Below, piece by piece: positions 54,599-63,859 of a stretch of DNA of 64,000 bases. The position numbers and the translations under genes are program-made. The notes below the pieces were generated by a model that made no database searches, was not told the origin of the DNA, and saw only the letters and a program-made list of their open reading frames with translations. Numbering within the stretch: the first letter of the stretch is position 1; the number at the start of each line of letters is the position of its first letter. The stretch covers positions 682,001 through 746,000 of the forward strand of contig NZ_QQRR01000002.1 of the NCBI RefSeq assembly GCF_003439925.1, read 5' to 3'. This stretch comes from Haloprofundus halophilus (GTDB taxonomy: Archaea; Halobacteriota; Halobacteria; Halobacteriales; Haloferacaceae).

Positions 54599-55561
54599 AT
54601 GAAGTCAAACCGTCAGTCTGGCGTCAGTCGTCGGACGTATCTGAAGTTAGCCGGAGCGAGCAGCGTCGCAGGCCTCACCGTGACCGCAGGATGTACCGTC
54701 GACACCGGCGGAGACGGTGAAAACGGCGGGGGCGGCGGCGACGGCGGCGACGACGGGTCCGGCAACGACACCGGAACCGACGGGGGCGACGGCGGCAACA
54801 CGGAGATCGTCCCCGGCACCGCGCCCGGGTTCCCGCCGTTCGAGTTCAAAGACGAGCAGGGCGAACTGGTCGGCTTCGACATCGACCTGCTGGAGGCCGT
54901 CGTCGAGGAGACCGACTACACGCTCGCCGACTGGGAGGAGTTCGAGTTCGACTCGCTCATCCCGGCGCTACAGAACGACCGCATCGACGTCATCGCCGCG
55001 GCGATGACCATCACCGAGGACCGTCAGGAGACCATCGCCTTCTCGGACCCCTACTACAACGCCGACCAGTCGATTCTCGTCGCCGGCGGAAGCGACTTCG
55101 ACCCGCAGTCGCTCGACGACCTCGCCGGCCAGACCGTCGGCGCACAGGAGGGCACGACGGGCGCGGGCGTCGTCGAGAGCGAACTCGTCGAACCCGGCGA
55201 CGTCGACCAGTCGAACTTCCGGACGTACGGCAACTACGTCCTCGCCGTGCAGGACCTCGAAAACGGCAACGTCGACGCGCTCGTCATCGACCAACCCGTC
55301 GCGCAGACGTTCGCCGACCAGCGCGACGTCGAGATCGCGTTCGTCTACGAGACGGGCGAGCGCTACGGCTTCGGCCTCCGGCAGAACGAGAGCGACGTGC
55401 AGTCGGCGCTCAACGAGGGGCTGCAGGCGGTCCGCGACAGCGGCCAGTACGAGGAGATTCGCAACGAGTGGTTCGGCGGCTCCGGCGGGGAGACGTCGGG
55501 CAACGAGTCCTCGGGTAACGAGTCCGGAAACAGCTCGAACTCGTCCGCAGTCGGGGAGTAA
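54599..55561 (+). CDS. Polar amino acid ABC transporter substrate-binding lipoprotein (SBP_bac_3)
   Basis: 320 residues. Tat signal SRRTYLKLAG with lipobox TAGC, then a Gly/Asp linker. SBP_bac_3 body: GTAPGFPPFEFKDEQGELVGFDIDLLEAVVEE, IDVIAAAMTITEDRQETIAFSDPYY and VGAQEGTTGAG. A Ser/Asn/Gly-rich tail closes the protein. It captures amino acids for the permeases downstream (3 nt spacing). Confidence 0.93.
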   Translation: MKSNRQSGVSRRTYLKLAGASSVAGLTVTAGCTVDTGGDGENGGGGGDGGDDGSGNDTGTDGGDGGNTEIVPGTAPGFPPFEFKDEQGELVGFDIDLLEAVVEETDYTLADWEEFEFDSLIPALQNDRIDVIAAAMTITEDRQETIAFSDPYYNADQSILVAGGSDFDPQSLDDLAGQTVGAQEGTTGAGVVESELVEPGDVDQSNFRTYGNYVLAVQDLENGNVDALVIDQPVAQTFADQRDVEIAFVYETGERYGFGLRQNESDVQSALNEGLQAVRDSGQYEEIRNEWFGGSGGETSGNESSGNESGNSSNSSAVGE

Positions 55562-55564
55562 CGG

Positions 55565-56290
55565 ATGGACCCGACTGTCGTCGCACAGACCACGGGCGAC
55601 TGGGCGTTCGTCCTCGACAACGCCCCCTACCTTCTCGTCGGCGCGGTGCTGACGGTCGTTCTCACCGTCGTCAGCATGCTGCTCGGCTTTCTCGTCGGCT
55701 TCCCGGCGGGCATCGTCGAGGTGTACGGCGGCCGGGTGAGCACGTTCCTCGTCGAGACGGTCGGTATCGTGCTCAGAGGGACACCCATCGTCGTCATCCT
55801 CATCTTCATGTACTTCGTGTTCTCGACGCCGAGTCTCACCCTCGGGCTGTTCGACGTGACGGTGACGCTCTCGGACGCGTTCATCGCCAGCGTCCTCGGG
55901 TTGGGGTTCCGAAGCGCGGCGTACCAGTCCCAGATTTTCCGCGGGGCGCTGCAGAGCGTCGACGAAGGACAGTTGGAAGCGGCGCGCTCTGTCGGGATGA
56001 GCAAACTCGAAGCCATCCGCCACGTCGTCGTGCCGCAGGCGCTCCGTCGGTCGATTCCGGGCTTCCAGAACGAAGTCACCATCGTCCTCAAGGACACGAG
56101 CGTCGTCTTCGCCATCGGTCTCGCCGAGTTGCTGACGCGGAGCTACGACCTGTTCGTCCGACAGACGACCGCGGTGCTGGAGGTGGTGTTGTTCGTCAGC
56201 GCCATCTACTTCGTGCTGACGTTCGTCACCAATCGGGGACTCGACTTCGTCGGCTCGTACTACGAGATACCGGGCGGTGAACAGGCGTGA
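55565..56290 (+). CDS. Polar amino acid ABC transporter permease (HisM family)
   Basis: 241 residues with about five helices and the family motif EAARSVGMSKLEAIRHVVVPQALRRSIPGFQNE. N-terminal APYLLVGAVLTVVLTVVSMLLGF, then GIVLRGTPIVVILIFMYF. One of two permeases in this operon; likely forms a heterodimer with that at 57098. Confidence 0.93.
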   Translation: MDPTVVAQTTGDWAFVLDNAPYLLVGAVLTVVLTVVSMLLGFLVGFPAGIVEVYGGRVSTFLVETVGIVLRGTPIVVILIFMYFVFSTPSLTLGLFDVTVTLSDAFIASVLGLGFRSAAYQSQIFRGALQSVDEGQLEAARSVGMSKLEAIRHVVVPQALRRSIPGFQNEVTIVLKDTSVVFAIGLAELLTRSYDLFVRQTTAVLEVVLFVSAIYFVLTFVTNRGLDFVGSYYEIPGGEQA

Positions 56291-56342
56291 CGGCGGTTTC
56301 GAGCGGTCGGAGTCGGCGCAGTTACGAAGGAGGTCGACGCAC

Positions 56343-57101
56343 ATGAGCGATAGCGATCACACACATCTACTCGAGGTGGACCGCGTCTCCCAGAGCTACG
56401 GGACCGAGAAAGTGCTGCGCGACGTCAGTTTCGAGATGGACCGCGGCGACGTGACGGTGCTCGTCGGCCCGAGCGGGTCGGGCAAGTCGACGATGCTCCG
56501 CTGCGTCAACCGACTCACCGAGATAGACAGCGGGAACATCTACCTCGACGGCGAGCGCGTCACCGGCCCCGACATCGACGTGAACGAACTCCGCAAGGAG
56601 GTCGGCATGGTGTTTCAGGACTTCAACCTCTTCGCGCACCTCACGGCGCGACAGAACATCATGCTCGGGCCGCGTCGCGTGCTCGGCCTCAGCAAGGAAG
56701 AGGCCGGAAAACGCGCCGACGAGCATCTGGAGATGGTCGGGCTCACGCCGCAGGCCGACTCCTACCCCGGCGAGCTCTCCGGCGGCCAGCAGCAGCGCGT
56801 CGGCATCGCCCGCGCGCTCGCGATGGAGCCGAAACTGATGCTGTTCGACGAGCCGACGAGCGCGCTCGACCCCGAACTCATCGGTGAGGTGCTGGAGGTG
56901 ATGCGCGACCTCGCAGACCGCGGGATGACGATGCTCGTCGTCACCCACGAGATGAGCTTCGCGCGGGAAGTCGCCTCCGAGATGCTGTTTCTCGACGGCG
57001 GGAAGATCGTCGAGCGCGGCCCGCCCGAACAGCTGTTCGACCGTCCCGAAGAGGACCGCACGGCGTCGTTCCTCCGGCGCATCACCGAGATGCACTCATG
57101 A
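56343..57101 (+). CDS. Polar amino acid ABC transporter ATP-binding protein (GlnQ type)
   Basis: 252 residues from the ATG at 56343. Walker [11 protein letters not shown]-loop [13 protein letters not shown], signature [17 protein letters not shown], Walker [14 protein letters not shown]-loop VVTHEMSF. Lies between the two permease genes and overlaps the second by 4 nt (ATGA). Confidence 0.94.
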   Translation: MSDSDHTHLLEVDRVSQSYGTEKVLRDVSFEMDRGDVTVLVGPSGSGKSTMLRCVNRLTEIDSGNIYLDGERVTGPDIDVNELRKEVGMVFQDFNLFAHLTARQNIMLGPRRVLGLSKEEAGKRADEHLEMVGLTPQADSYPGELSGGQQQRVGIARALAMEPKLMLFDEPTSALDPELIGEVLEVMRDLADRGMTMLVVTHEMSFAREVASEMLFLDGGKIVERGPPEQLFDRPEEDRTASFLRRITEMHS

Positions 57102-58036
57102 GCGAACCAGTCGTCGACGCGGCCCAAGAGCAAGAGAAGCCGAGCGAGCCTCGAATCTCGACCGGCGCGGTCGGACGGGCGCTGCTCGTCGCCGCCGGCG
57201 TCCTGTTCTGGGGGTGGCTGCTGCTCCGGTGGGCCAACGACTGGCTCGGCGGCCTGCTGGTCCCGGTCGGCCAGCCGTTCGTCGCACCCGAGACCATCGA
57301 GTCGTTCGGAGCCGAGGTTCCGGGTCTCGCGGGCGCGTTCGACGCGCTCGCGTTCGCCGTCGAGTATCTGCCGACTCTCTCGGAGGGGCTGTGGCTCACG
57401 CTCGTGTTGACGGTTCTCGGCATCTTCTTCGGCTTCTTCATCGCCGTGCCGCTGAGCGTCGCCCGCGTCTACGGCAACCTCTCGAAGTACGTCTCGCTCC
57501 TCTACACCGAACTCCTTCGAGGGACGCCGCTTCTGGCGCAGTTGTTCGTGCTCTACTTCGGACTGGACATCTCGGGGTACGTCCCCGGCTTTCTCGACGG
57601 CGTGTTCGCCAACAACGCCGCGTGGGCCGCGCTCGTCGGGTTCGTACTCAACAGCGCCGCCTACCAGGCGGAGTACATCCGCTCGGCGCTGCAGAGCGTC
57701 GACACGGGGCAACTCACCGCCGGTCGCGCCATCGGCCTCTCGAAGGTGGACGCGATTCGGTACGTCGTCCTCCCGCAGGGACTCAGATTCGCCATCCCCG
57801 GCTGGACGAACGAGCTCATCTACCTCATCAAGTACTCCTCGCTGGCGGCGTTCATCACCGTCCCGGAGCTGTTCAAGCGCGCCAACGACATCGCCTCCTC
57901 GAACTTCCGCTACACGGCGATGTTCACCATCACCGCGGTGCTGTATCTGGCGCTCGTCATCACGGCGTCTCGGCTGATGAACTACGTCGAGGACCGGACG
58001 TCGATTCCGGGACTCGGTTCGGGGAGCGGGCGGTAG
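57098..58036 (+). CDS. Polar amino acid ABC transporter permease (HisM family)
   Basis: 312 residues. An extra N-terminal helix and a loop of about 60 residues precede the family core ([71 protein letters not shown]). The N-terminal extension is longer than in the partner permease. Last gene of the operon. Confidence 0.92.
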   Translation: MSEPVVDAAQEQEKPSEPRISTGAVGRALLVAAGVLFWGWLLLRWANDWLGGLLVPVGQPFVAPETIESFGAEVPGLAGAFDALAFAVEYLPTLSEGLWLTLVLTVLGIFFGFFIAVPLSVARVYGNLSKYVSLLYTELLRGTPLLAQLFVLYFGLDISGYVPGFLDGVFANNAAWAALVGFVLNSAAYQAEYIRSALQSVDTGQLTAGRAIGLSKVDAIRYVVLPQGLRFAIPGWTNELIYLIKYSSLAAFITVPELFKRANDIASSNFRYTAMFTITAVLYLALVITASRLMNYVEDRTSIPGLGSGSGR

Positions 58037-58043
58037 CGCGCGT

Positions 58044-59111
58044 TCAGAACTCGGTCACGACCTCGATTCCTTCCGTCTCGTAGTTCGTCATCGCCGCCAG
58101 TCGCTCCGGCACGTCCGACAGCGGCACCTCTCGGCTCACGAGCGCGCCGGGGTCGACGTCGCCGGTCGCCATCAGTCCCAGCAGTTCCTCGTACCGGGTC
58201 GGGGGCATCCCCCGAGAGCCCAAAAAGGAGATCTCCTGCATCGTCATCCTGTCCGTCGGCAGCGACACCTCGCCGCGTTCCTTCTCGGTCGTCAGCCCGA
58301 GTTGGACGTGCGTGCCGCGCTTGCGAAGGCAGAAAATCGAGTTGCGACACGTCTCTTCGAGGCCGAGCGCGTCGACGGAGACGTGCGCGCCGCCGTCCGT
58401 TTCGGCGCGAATCGCGCTCGTGACGCCGCGGCCGTCGAGCTCCGAGGAGTCGACGACGGCGTCCGCGCCGACCTCGCGCGCGAGGTCCAGTTTCCCGGCG
58501 TCGATGTCGACGGCGACGACTCGCGCGCCGACCGCGTTGGCGACTTGCACCGCCGAGAGACCGACGCCGCCGCAGCCGTGGACGGCGACCCAGTCGCCCG
58601 TGCGGACGTCGGCGCGGTGCGCGAGTCCGTGGAAGGCGGTCATGAACCGACAGCCGAGCGCGGCCACGTCGCGGGCGGCGACGCTCTCCGGCAGGGGCAT
58701 CGCGTTGTAGTCGGCGTAGGGGACGTGGACCTGCTCGGCGAACGCGCCCGGCGCTTCCGACTGAAAGCCGAGCGAGAGACCGTCCGCACAGACGTTCCCG
58801 TGACCGTTGCGGCAGTACGGGCAGGTGCCGTCGCCGAGGTTGAACGGGACGGCGATTCGGTCGCCCTCGCGGAGGTGGTCGACGCGCTCGCCGACGGCGA
58901 CGACGCGACCCGCGGGTTCGTGGCCGAGAATCTGGCCCTTCGGCACCTGGTCGTCGGCCCACTCGCCGTGGCCTTGCCACGCGTGCCAGTCGCTCCGGCA
59001 GATACCGCAGGCTTCCACGTCGACGACGACGCCGTGCGGCGCGGGGTCGGGTGCGTCTACGTCTTCGACGACGAGCGGTTCTCCGTACTCGTGCAGGACT
59101 GCGGCACGCAT
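58044..59111 (-). CDS. Zinc-dependent alcohol dehydrogenase (MDR family)
   Basis: 355 residues from the ATG at 59111. Catalytic zinc ligands are in [13 protein letters not shown] (Cys) and [10 protein letters not shown] (His-Glu). Structural-zinc cysteines: only [12 protein letters not shown] plus an upstream GTC are visible, close to the four-Cys pattern. Rossmann motif [18 protein letters not shown]. The substrate is unknown; a secondary or aromatic alcohol is plausible. Converges with the permease gene (7 nt). Confidence 0.9.
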   Translation of the reverse strand: MRAAVLHEYGEPLVVEDVDAPDPAPHGVVVDVEACGICRSDWHAWQGHGEWADDQVPKGQILGHEPAGRVVAVGERVDHLREGDRIAVPFNLGDGTCPYCRNGHGNVCADGLSLGFQSEAPGAFAEQVHVPYADYNAMPLPESVAARDVAALGCRFMTAFHGLAHRADVRTGDWVAVHGCGGVGLSAVQVANAVGARVVAVDIDAGKLDLAREVGADAVVDSSELDGRGVTSAIRAETDGGAHVSVDALGLEETCRNSIFCLRKRGTHVQLGLTTEKERGEVSLPTDRMTMQEISFLGSRGMPPTRYEELLGLMATGDVDPGALVSREVPLSDVPERLAAMTNYETEGIEVVTEF

Positions 59112-59276
59112 CACGCTCCGGTATGCGAAGCCGTCACAAAAAGCCGCGCGTACACGTCCCGGAGTGCCGGTGTCCTTCGCTGTGACGACGAGTCGCCACC
59201 ACCGACACTCCGGTAAGCCGTACGTTCTACCCCAGGCCGAAAAACGTTTAGCACCGGCCCGTACCTTGGGTGGAGT

Positions 59277-60578
59277 ATCACCTCCAAAGACAGTCCTCCG
59301 AAGACGACCCGACGACAGTATCTGGCGACGGTCGGGCTGGGCGCGCTCTCGGCGCCCAGCGCCGTCGAGTCGGCAATCGAACCGACGGAGGCCCGACGCG
59401 CCGGACTGTCGGACCCGCGCGCATCGCTCACCAACCAGCAACTCGCGAAGGAACTCCACGCCCTCGCCGAGGGCTCTCCGCACGCCGCACTCCGTCGAAT
59501 CGGCCGCTCCGCCGGTCGAGACGACCCCATCTGGGAGCTGCGGGTCGGACGGGGAGAGACGAACGTCCACCTCGTGACGCAGTTACACGGCGACGAACCC
59601 GCCGGAACCGAGGCGATACTCGCGCTCGTCCGCGACGTGACCTCGAACCCCGAGGCCAACCTGGACCTCCTCTCTCGACTCACGCTCACCGTCGTCCCCC
59701 GCGCGAATCCGGACGGTGCGATGTTCGCCCGCGACGAGGACGCCGACGGTGCCGACGAGCGCGTCACCCGGCGCGAGAACGTCCAACCGTGGCGACGGCG
59801 CGACTCCCGACGCGAACCCGACTACCACAGTGCGGACGAACCGCCGGGGTACGACTTGAACCGCGACTTCGACCCGACAGTCGAGTTTTCGGGCGCGGAC
59901 CGGTCGTCGGACACCCGTTCGTCCGGCGAGTGGACCCGGTACGAAGAAGACGGCGAGACGCGGTGGCGACACGACCGGCAGTACCGAGGTACCACCCTCC
60001 GGGGATGCGGCCTCGGACTCACGCCGGAAACCGCCGCCGTCGCCGACTCGTACCGGCGCGCGAACCCCGACGTGGCGATAACGCACCACCACAAGAGCGT
60101 CGAGACGCGGGGGCGCGGCGGCGAGGCTCCGTCGCTTCTGAGCGTCATGGCCCCGTTCGGACCGGCGTACCTCGAACGAGCGCCCTCGTACGAGCGGGAC
60201 GACCCCCCCGAGACCATCGTCAACCCGTTCGTCGACGCCGAGACGAGTCGGCGCTCGCTCCGTCTCAACTCGTTCGTCGCTCGTCAACTCACGTCGCTGG
60301 GCGAGTTCGGAACCGTGACGCGCTACGGTTACGAACCGCTCTGGGGGTCGTATCTCGACGCGCTCACGCCGAAGACGAACGCGGCCGGGATGCTGTACGA
60401 AGTCGCCGGGCAGTCCGACGAACGCGACAGCGTCGACTACGCCCGAAAGGTCGCCGTCTCGCGGACGGCGTTCCGGCGGACGCTCGAAGCGCTGGCGTCG
60501 GACCCGGACCTCGGCACCGTCGACGAGAACCGGTACTTCGACCTGCCCGTGGAGTCCAGCGGCCCGACGAGTAGATAG
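59277..60578 (+). CDS. Tat-exported M14 carboxypeptidase-like protein without a normal start codon
   Basis: The coding frame is open from 59217. A Tat signal is visible: TTRRQYLATVGLGALSA at codons just after 59301. Yet no ATG, GTG or TTG precedes it in frame. The ATC at 59277 (then ACC TCC AAA GAC) stands where an ATG would give MTSKDSPP and lies about 27 nt after a TATA-like acgttta (59244-59250). The mature part is M14: His104 and Glu107 in QLHGDEPAG, NPDGAMF, DLNRDFDPT, HHHKSVE and the catalytic Glu region GMLYEVAG. About 433 residues. Either a start-codon mutation, an unusual start, or a sequencing error. Confidence 0.72.
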   Translation: MTSKDSPPKTTRRQYLATVGLGALSAPSAVESAIEPTEARRAGLSDPRASLTNQQLAKELHALAEGSPHAALRRIGRSAGRDDPIWELRVGRGETNVHLVTQLHGDEPAGTEAILALVRDVTSNPEANLDLLSRLTLTVVPRANPDGAMFARDEDADGADERVTRRENVQPWRRRDSRREPDYHSADEPPGYDLNRDFDPTVEFSGADRSSDTRSSGEWTRYEEDGETRWRHDRQYRGTTLRGCGLGLTPETAAVADSYRRANPDVAITHHHKSVETRGRGGEAPSLLSVMAPFGPAYLERAPSYERDDPPETIVNPFVDAETSRRSLRLNSFVARQLTSLGEFGTVTRYGYEPLWGSYLDALTPKTNAAGMLYEVAGQSDERDSVDYARKVAVSRTAFRRTLEALASDPDLGTVDENRYFDLPVESSGPTSR

Positions 60579-60589
60579 CGGAAACCGGG

Positions 60590-62113
60590 TCAGAAGAAGT
60601 CGGTGAGACCCGCTTGGCCGTCGTCGCCGCCGTCGCCGCCGTCGCCGCCGTCGCCGTCGTCGCTGTCGCTCGCATCGCTCTCGTCGCCGCCGTCGGCCGC
60701 CGATTCGGCCGCTCCGTCGTCTTCGGTCGTCTCGGTACCGGCGCCCGTTTCGTCGTCTCGTGCGTCGTCGCCCCGCGCTCCGTCGTCGCTTCCGTCGCCG
60801 GCGGTTCCGCCCGTCGAACCGGCGAACGCGCCGCCGGAGTGTTCCTCCATCGCCTCCTCGCGGAGCTCTCGGGCGTCCTCGACGATGGACTGCACCTTCT
60901 TCGTCGACTCGCCGCTGCCGGTGACGTGGGCGACGTGCTTCTCCTCGAACTCGTAGTACGCCGCCATCGCGACGGTGAGATCGCGCGGCTTGCAGTGGTG
61001 GGTCATCACCGAGAGGTACGGTACGATGCGTTGCCGCGCGATGCTCATGCTCGTCCCGCTGGACTCGGCGACGCGGCGGGCCACCTCGTCGCCGGTCTTG
61101 TCCTTCGAGCGCCAGAACTGCGGGCGACCGTAGCGCGTCCACCCGCCTTTGGTTTCGTCGCGGGCGGCGGCGACGCCCGCGGCGAGGTTGTCACCCGCGT
61201 AGCGCCAGTAGCTGTAATCCTGACTCGCGCGCACGCGACCTAACCACCGGTCGGCGTTGGCGAGGAACTCGTAGGCGCGGGCGACCTCCTCGCCCTCGTA
61301 CACGTCGAGCATGTTGTCCTCGACCCACTTCGTGAGGTCGTCGGGCGTCTCGTCGACGTCGTAGGAGGTGTACAGCGCCTCCTGCGGCGACTCCTCTTTC
61401 AGCACCTGGTCTAAGAACTCGAAGATACCGACCGAGCGGTCGCGGTCGCTCGTCGCAACGGACTCCTCGGTGATCGCGTCGCGGCCCTCGGCGGCGGCCT
61501 GCAGGTCGTTCACCGCGCCGCGGAGGTCGCCGCTGTTGACGTCGGCGATACGTTCGAGCGCCGCGGACTCGTACTCGACGCCCTCCTGTCGGCAGATATC
61601 TCGGAGGACGGGAACGATGGAGCGCGCGCTCACGTCGCGGAACTCGATGGACTCGCAGGCGTTGCGCAGCCCGCGGCTCATCTCGTAGAACTCGTTGGCG
61701 ATGAGCACCATCGGCTGTCCCGCCTCCTTGACGAGCTTCGTGATGGCGCGCGCGCCGCCGCGGTCGTAGTTGCCGTGGATGTTGTCCGCCTCGTCGAGGA
61801 TGATGAGCTGTCGGCCAGAGCCGCCGGAACTCGACCCGCCGAGCGTCGCGTTCATCGCCGCGCGGCCGGCGAACCGTTCGATGACGGCGGCGGTCCGCTG
61901 GTCGGAGGCGTTCAACTCGACGGTCTCCCAGCCCATGTCGTTGGCCAGCGCGTGCGCCGCGGAGGTCTTGCCGACGCCGGGACTGCCGTAGACGATGACC
62001 GCGTCGCCGTGGTCGTCCCACGTCTCGGCCCACTCGCGGAACTGGTCGCGGGCTTTGTTGTTGCCGCGTATCGCCGACAGCGACCGAGGGCGATACTTCT
62101 CCGTCCAATCCAT
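60590..62113 (-). CDS. rfcL: Replication factor C large subunit
   Basis: 507 residues. Clamp loader subunit that opens PCNA at primer ends. Walker A YGSPGVGKTSAAHALA, Walker B LIILDEADNIHG, sensor 1-type VLIANEFYEMSRGL. Residues about 440-495 are a highly acidic Gly/Asp/Glu repeat-like linker, ending in the PCNA-interacting box QAGLTDFF. TATA-like on the minus strand (cactaaac) at 62138-62145, 28 nt upstream. rfcS not in the window. Confidence 0.95.
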   Translation of the reverse strand: MDWTEKYRPRSLSAIRGNNKARDQFREWAETWDDHGDAVIVYGSPGVGKTSAAHALANDMGWETVELNASDQRTAAVIERFAGRAAMNATLGGSSSGGSGRQLIILDEADNIHGNYDRGGARAITKLVKEAGQPMVLIANEFYEMSRGLRNACESIEFRDVSARSIVPVLRDICRQEGVEYESAALERIADVNSGDLRGAVNDLQAAAEGRDAITEESVATSDRDRSVGIFEFLDQVLKEESPQEALYTSYDVDETPDDLTKWVEDNMLDVYEGEEVARAYEFLANADRWLGRVRASQDYSYWRYAGDNLAAGVAAARDETKGGWTRYGRPQFWRSKDKTGDEVARRVAESSGTSMSIARQRIVPYLSVMTHHCKPRDLTVAMAAYYEFEEKHVAHVTGSGESTKKVQSIVEDARELREEAMEEHSGGAFAGSTGGTAGDGSDDGARGDDARDDETGAGTETTEDDGAAESAADGGDESDASDSDDGDGGDGGDGGDDGQAGLTDFF

Positions 62114-62137
62114 TACTCGGACAGAGGCGAGTGCCGC

Positions 62138-62145
62138 GTTTAGTG
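62138..62145 (-). promoter_or_regulatory. TATA-like element of rfcL
   Basis: Minus strand cactaaac, centred 28 nt before the rfcL ATG at 62113. Confidence 0.5.
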
Positions 62146-62275
62146 GTTCCGGAGCGTCGGTCGGCGCGTTTCGCTCTCCGCCGGCGACGGCGTTTCGACC
62201 TCGAACGGTTCGACGGCCCGACTGTGCCGTACGGGAGTACGAAGCGGTATGGCGCCCTCTCTGGACTACCCTCAC

Positions 62276-63076
62276 ATGGAGGACCACTCGACACACGACC
62301 ACGGTGAATCGTCGCCGGAGACGGCCGACCCCGTCCGAGGCTACGCGCCGAACGGACACGCCGCACCGGGCGGGTTGGCCGTCGCGGCGAACGGACTCCG
62401 ACTCGACCCCGCAGAGACCCGCTTCACCCCGGGAACGAGCGCCGAGTGGACGTTCCGTATCGTCGACGACGACGGGAAGGTCGTCACCGACTTCGAGGAG
62501 GCACACGGCGAGCGAAGCCACCTCGTCGTCGTCCGACGGGACCTGACTCGGTTCCAGCATCTCCACCCGGAACTGACGTCGGACGGCACGTGGCGCGTCG
62601 ACGATTTCGCACTCTCCGACTCGGGAGTGTATCGGGCGTTCGTCGACGTCGTCGTGGACGGGCGGCCGACGACGCTCGGGTTCGACCTCTTCGCGTCGGG
62701 GGCGGGAACGGGAACGGAAACGGTCGCCGAGCGACCCGACTCGTCGCGCCGGGCGACCGCAGACGGGTACGACATCGAACTGCTCACAGACGGGGTTGTG
62801 GCCCGAGAATCGAGCCGGCTGACGTTCGAGGTTCGGCGCGACGGCGACCCCGTCTCGAAGCTGGATGAGTACCTCGGCGCGCTCGGTCACCTCGTCGCGC
62901 TCCGCGAAGGCGACCTCGCGTACCTGCACGTTCATCCGGAGGGGACTGACCCCGACAGTGGTCAGGTCGCGTTCCAGGCGCGGTTTCCGACATCGGGGCG
63001 GTATCGACTGTTCCTCCAGACGAGGCCTGAGGGTGAACTGGTGACGACAGCCTTCGACGTTCGCGTCCGTCAGTAG
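62276..63076 (+). CDS. Two-domain beta-sandwich-like protein with HLHP/HVHP motifs
   Basis: 266 residues from the ATG at 62276 (62249 is an alternative in frame). A short His/Asp-rich head (MEDHSTHDHGE) is followed by two related domains. In domain 1: ERSHLVVVRRDLTRFQHLHPE, then GVYRAFVDVVVDG. In domain 2: LGHLVALREGDLAYLHVHPEG, then GRYRLFLQTRPEG. The paired H-x-HP motifs suggest metal (perhaps copper) binding. Similar proteins occur in actinobacteria and haloarchaea next to metal-transport genes. No export signal is evident. Function is inferred. Confidence 0.7.
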   Translation: MEDHSTHDHGESSPETADPVRGYAPNGHAAPGGLAVAANGLRLDPAETRFTPGTSAEWTFRIVDDDGKVVTDFEEAHGERSHLVVVRRDLTRFQHLHPELTSDGTWRVDDFALSDSGVYRAFVDVVVDGRPTTLGFDLFASGAGTGTETVAERPDSSRRATADGYDIELLTDGVVARESSRLTFEVRRDGDPVSKLDEYLGALGHLVALREGDLAYLHVHPEGTDPDSGQVAFQARFPTSGRYRLFLQTRPEGELVTTAFDVRVRQ

Positions 63077-63194
63077 TCGTCGACGCGTCGACTCGCATCC
63101 TGACTCGACGTTCGTCTCCACGTTATTGTCACCGATTCACGTCGATAGGGGCTCTTATGCCGACCTTCGCGGAGTACTCTCACGGTGAAATCGC

Positions 63195-63794
63195 GTGGCT
63201 AAATTTCTGGTGTGCTACGGCACCGGTGAGGGACAGACGGCGAAAGTCGCCGAGCGACTCGCGGAGCGACTCGGCGAGCGGGGACACGAGGCGACGGCGG
63301 TGAACGCGGGAGACCGGTCGGGTGACCGCTCGGTGGCCGCGTTCGACGCCGTCCTCGTCGGCGCGTCGATACACGCCGGAAAGCACCAACCCGCCGTCGT
63401 GGAGTTCGTCGAAGCGAACCGTGACGCGATGGCGACCAAACCGACGGGGTTCTTTCAGGTGTCGCTGTCCTCGGCGGACGAAGAGGGGGAGGCGCAGGCG
63501 GCGGGGTACGTCGATTCGTTCGTCTCCGAAACCGACTGGCATCCGGACCGCATCGGACTGTTCGGTGGCGCGCTCCGCTACTCGGAGTACGGCTTCCTCA
63601 AACGGTTGCTGATGAAGCAGATCGCCAAACGCACGCTTCCCGACGTCGACACCTCCCGGGACGTGGAGTTCACCGACTGGGCGGAGGTCGACGCGTTCGC
63701 CGCCGATTTCGCGGCGTTCGCCGAGGGCCGGCTCGGCGTCGTCCCGCCCGGAACCGACGCATCCGACGGCTCCCGAGCGGAGTCGAGCGAGTAG
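63195..63794 (+). CDS. hemG: Flavodoxin domain protein, HemG-like (menaquinone-dependent protoporphyrinogen oxidase family)
   Basis: 199 residues from a GTG at 63195. FMN-binding loop YGTGEGQTAKVAE at 8-20, then VLVGASIHAGKHQPAVVEFV and GFFQVSLSSADEEGE, and YSEYGFLKRLLMKQIAKRTL. These match HemG, which oxidises protoporphyrinogen using quinone. The C-terminus has a disordered tail. Probably cytoplasmic and membrane-associated. Next to a gene for another flavin protein. Confidence 0.82.
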   Translation: MAKFLVCYGTGEGQTAKVAERLAERLGERGHEATAVNAGDRSGDRSVAAFDAVLVGASIHAGKHQPAVVEFVEANRDAMATKPTGFFQVSLSSADEEGEAQAAGYVDSFVSETDWHPDRIGLFGGALRYSEYGFLKRLLMKQIAKRTLPDVDTSRDVEFTDWAEVDAFAADFAAFAEGRLGVVPPGTDASDGSRAESSE

Positions 63795-63828
63795 GGCGGA
63801 CGCGAGAGCGACCCCGAGGAGCCAGACA

Positions 63829-63836
63829 GTTTTTGC
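63829..63836 (+). promoter_or_regulatory. TATA-like element of the FMN-binding protein gene
   Basis: gtttttgc centred about 27 nt before the ATG at 63860. The palindrome acatatgt (63846-63853) lies between this element and the start codon and may be an operator. Confidence 0.45.
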
Positions 63837-63859
63837 ACGAGTGTGACATATGTACTCGT

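Noticed and set aside
59574-60578. GTG 59574 as the start of the M14 gene
   Set aside because: It lies three residues before the zinc-ligand motif HGDE, would remove the whole N-terminal domain, and the frame continues upstream into a clear Tat signal.
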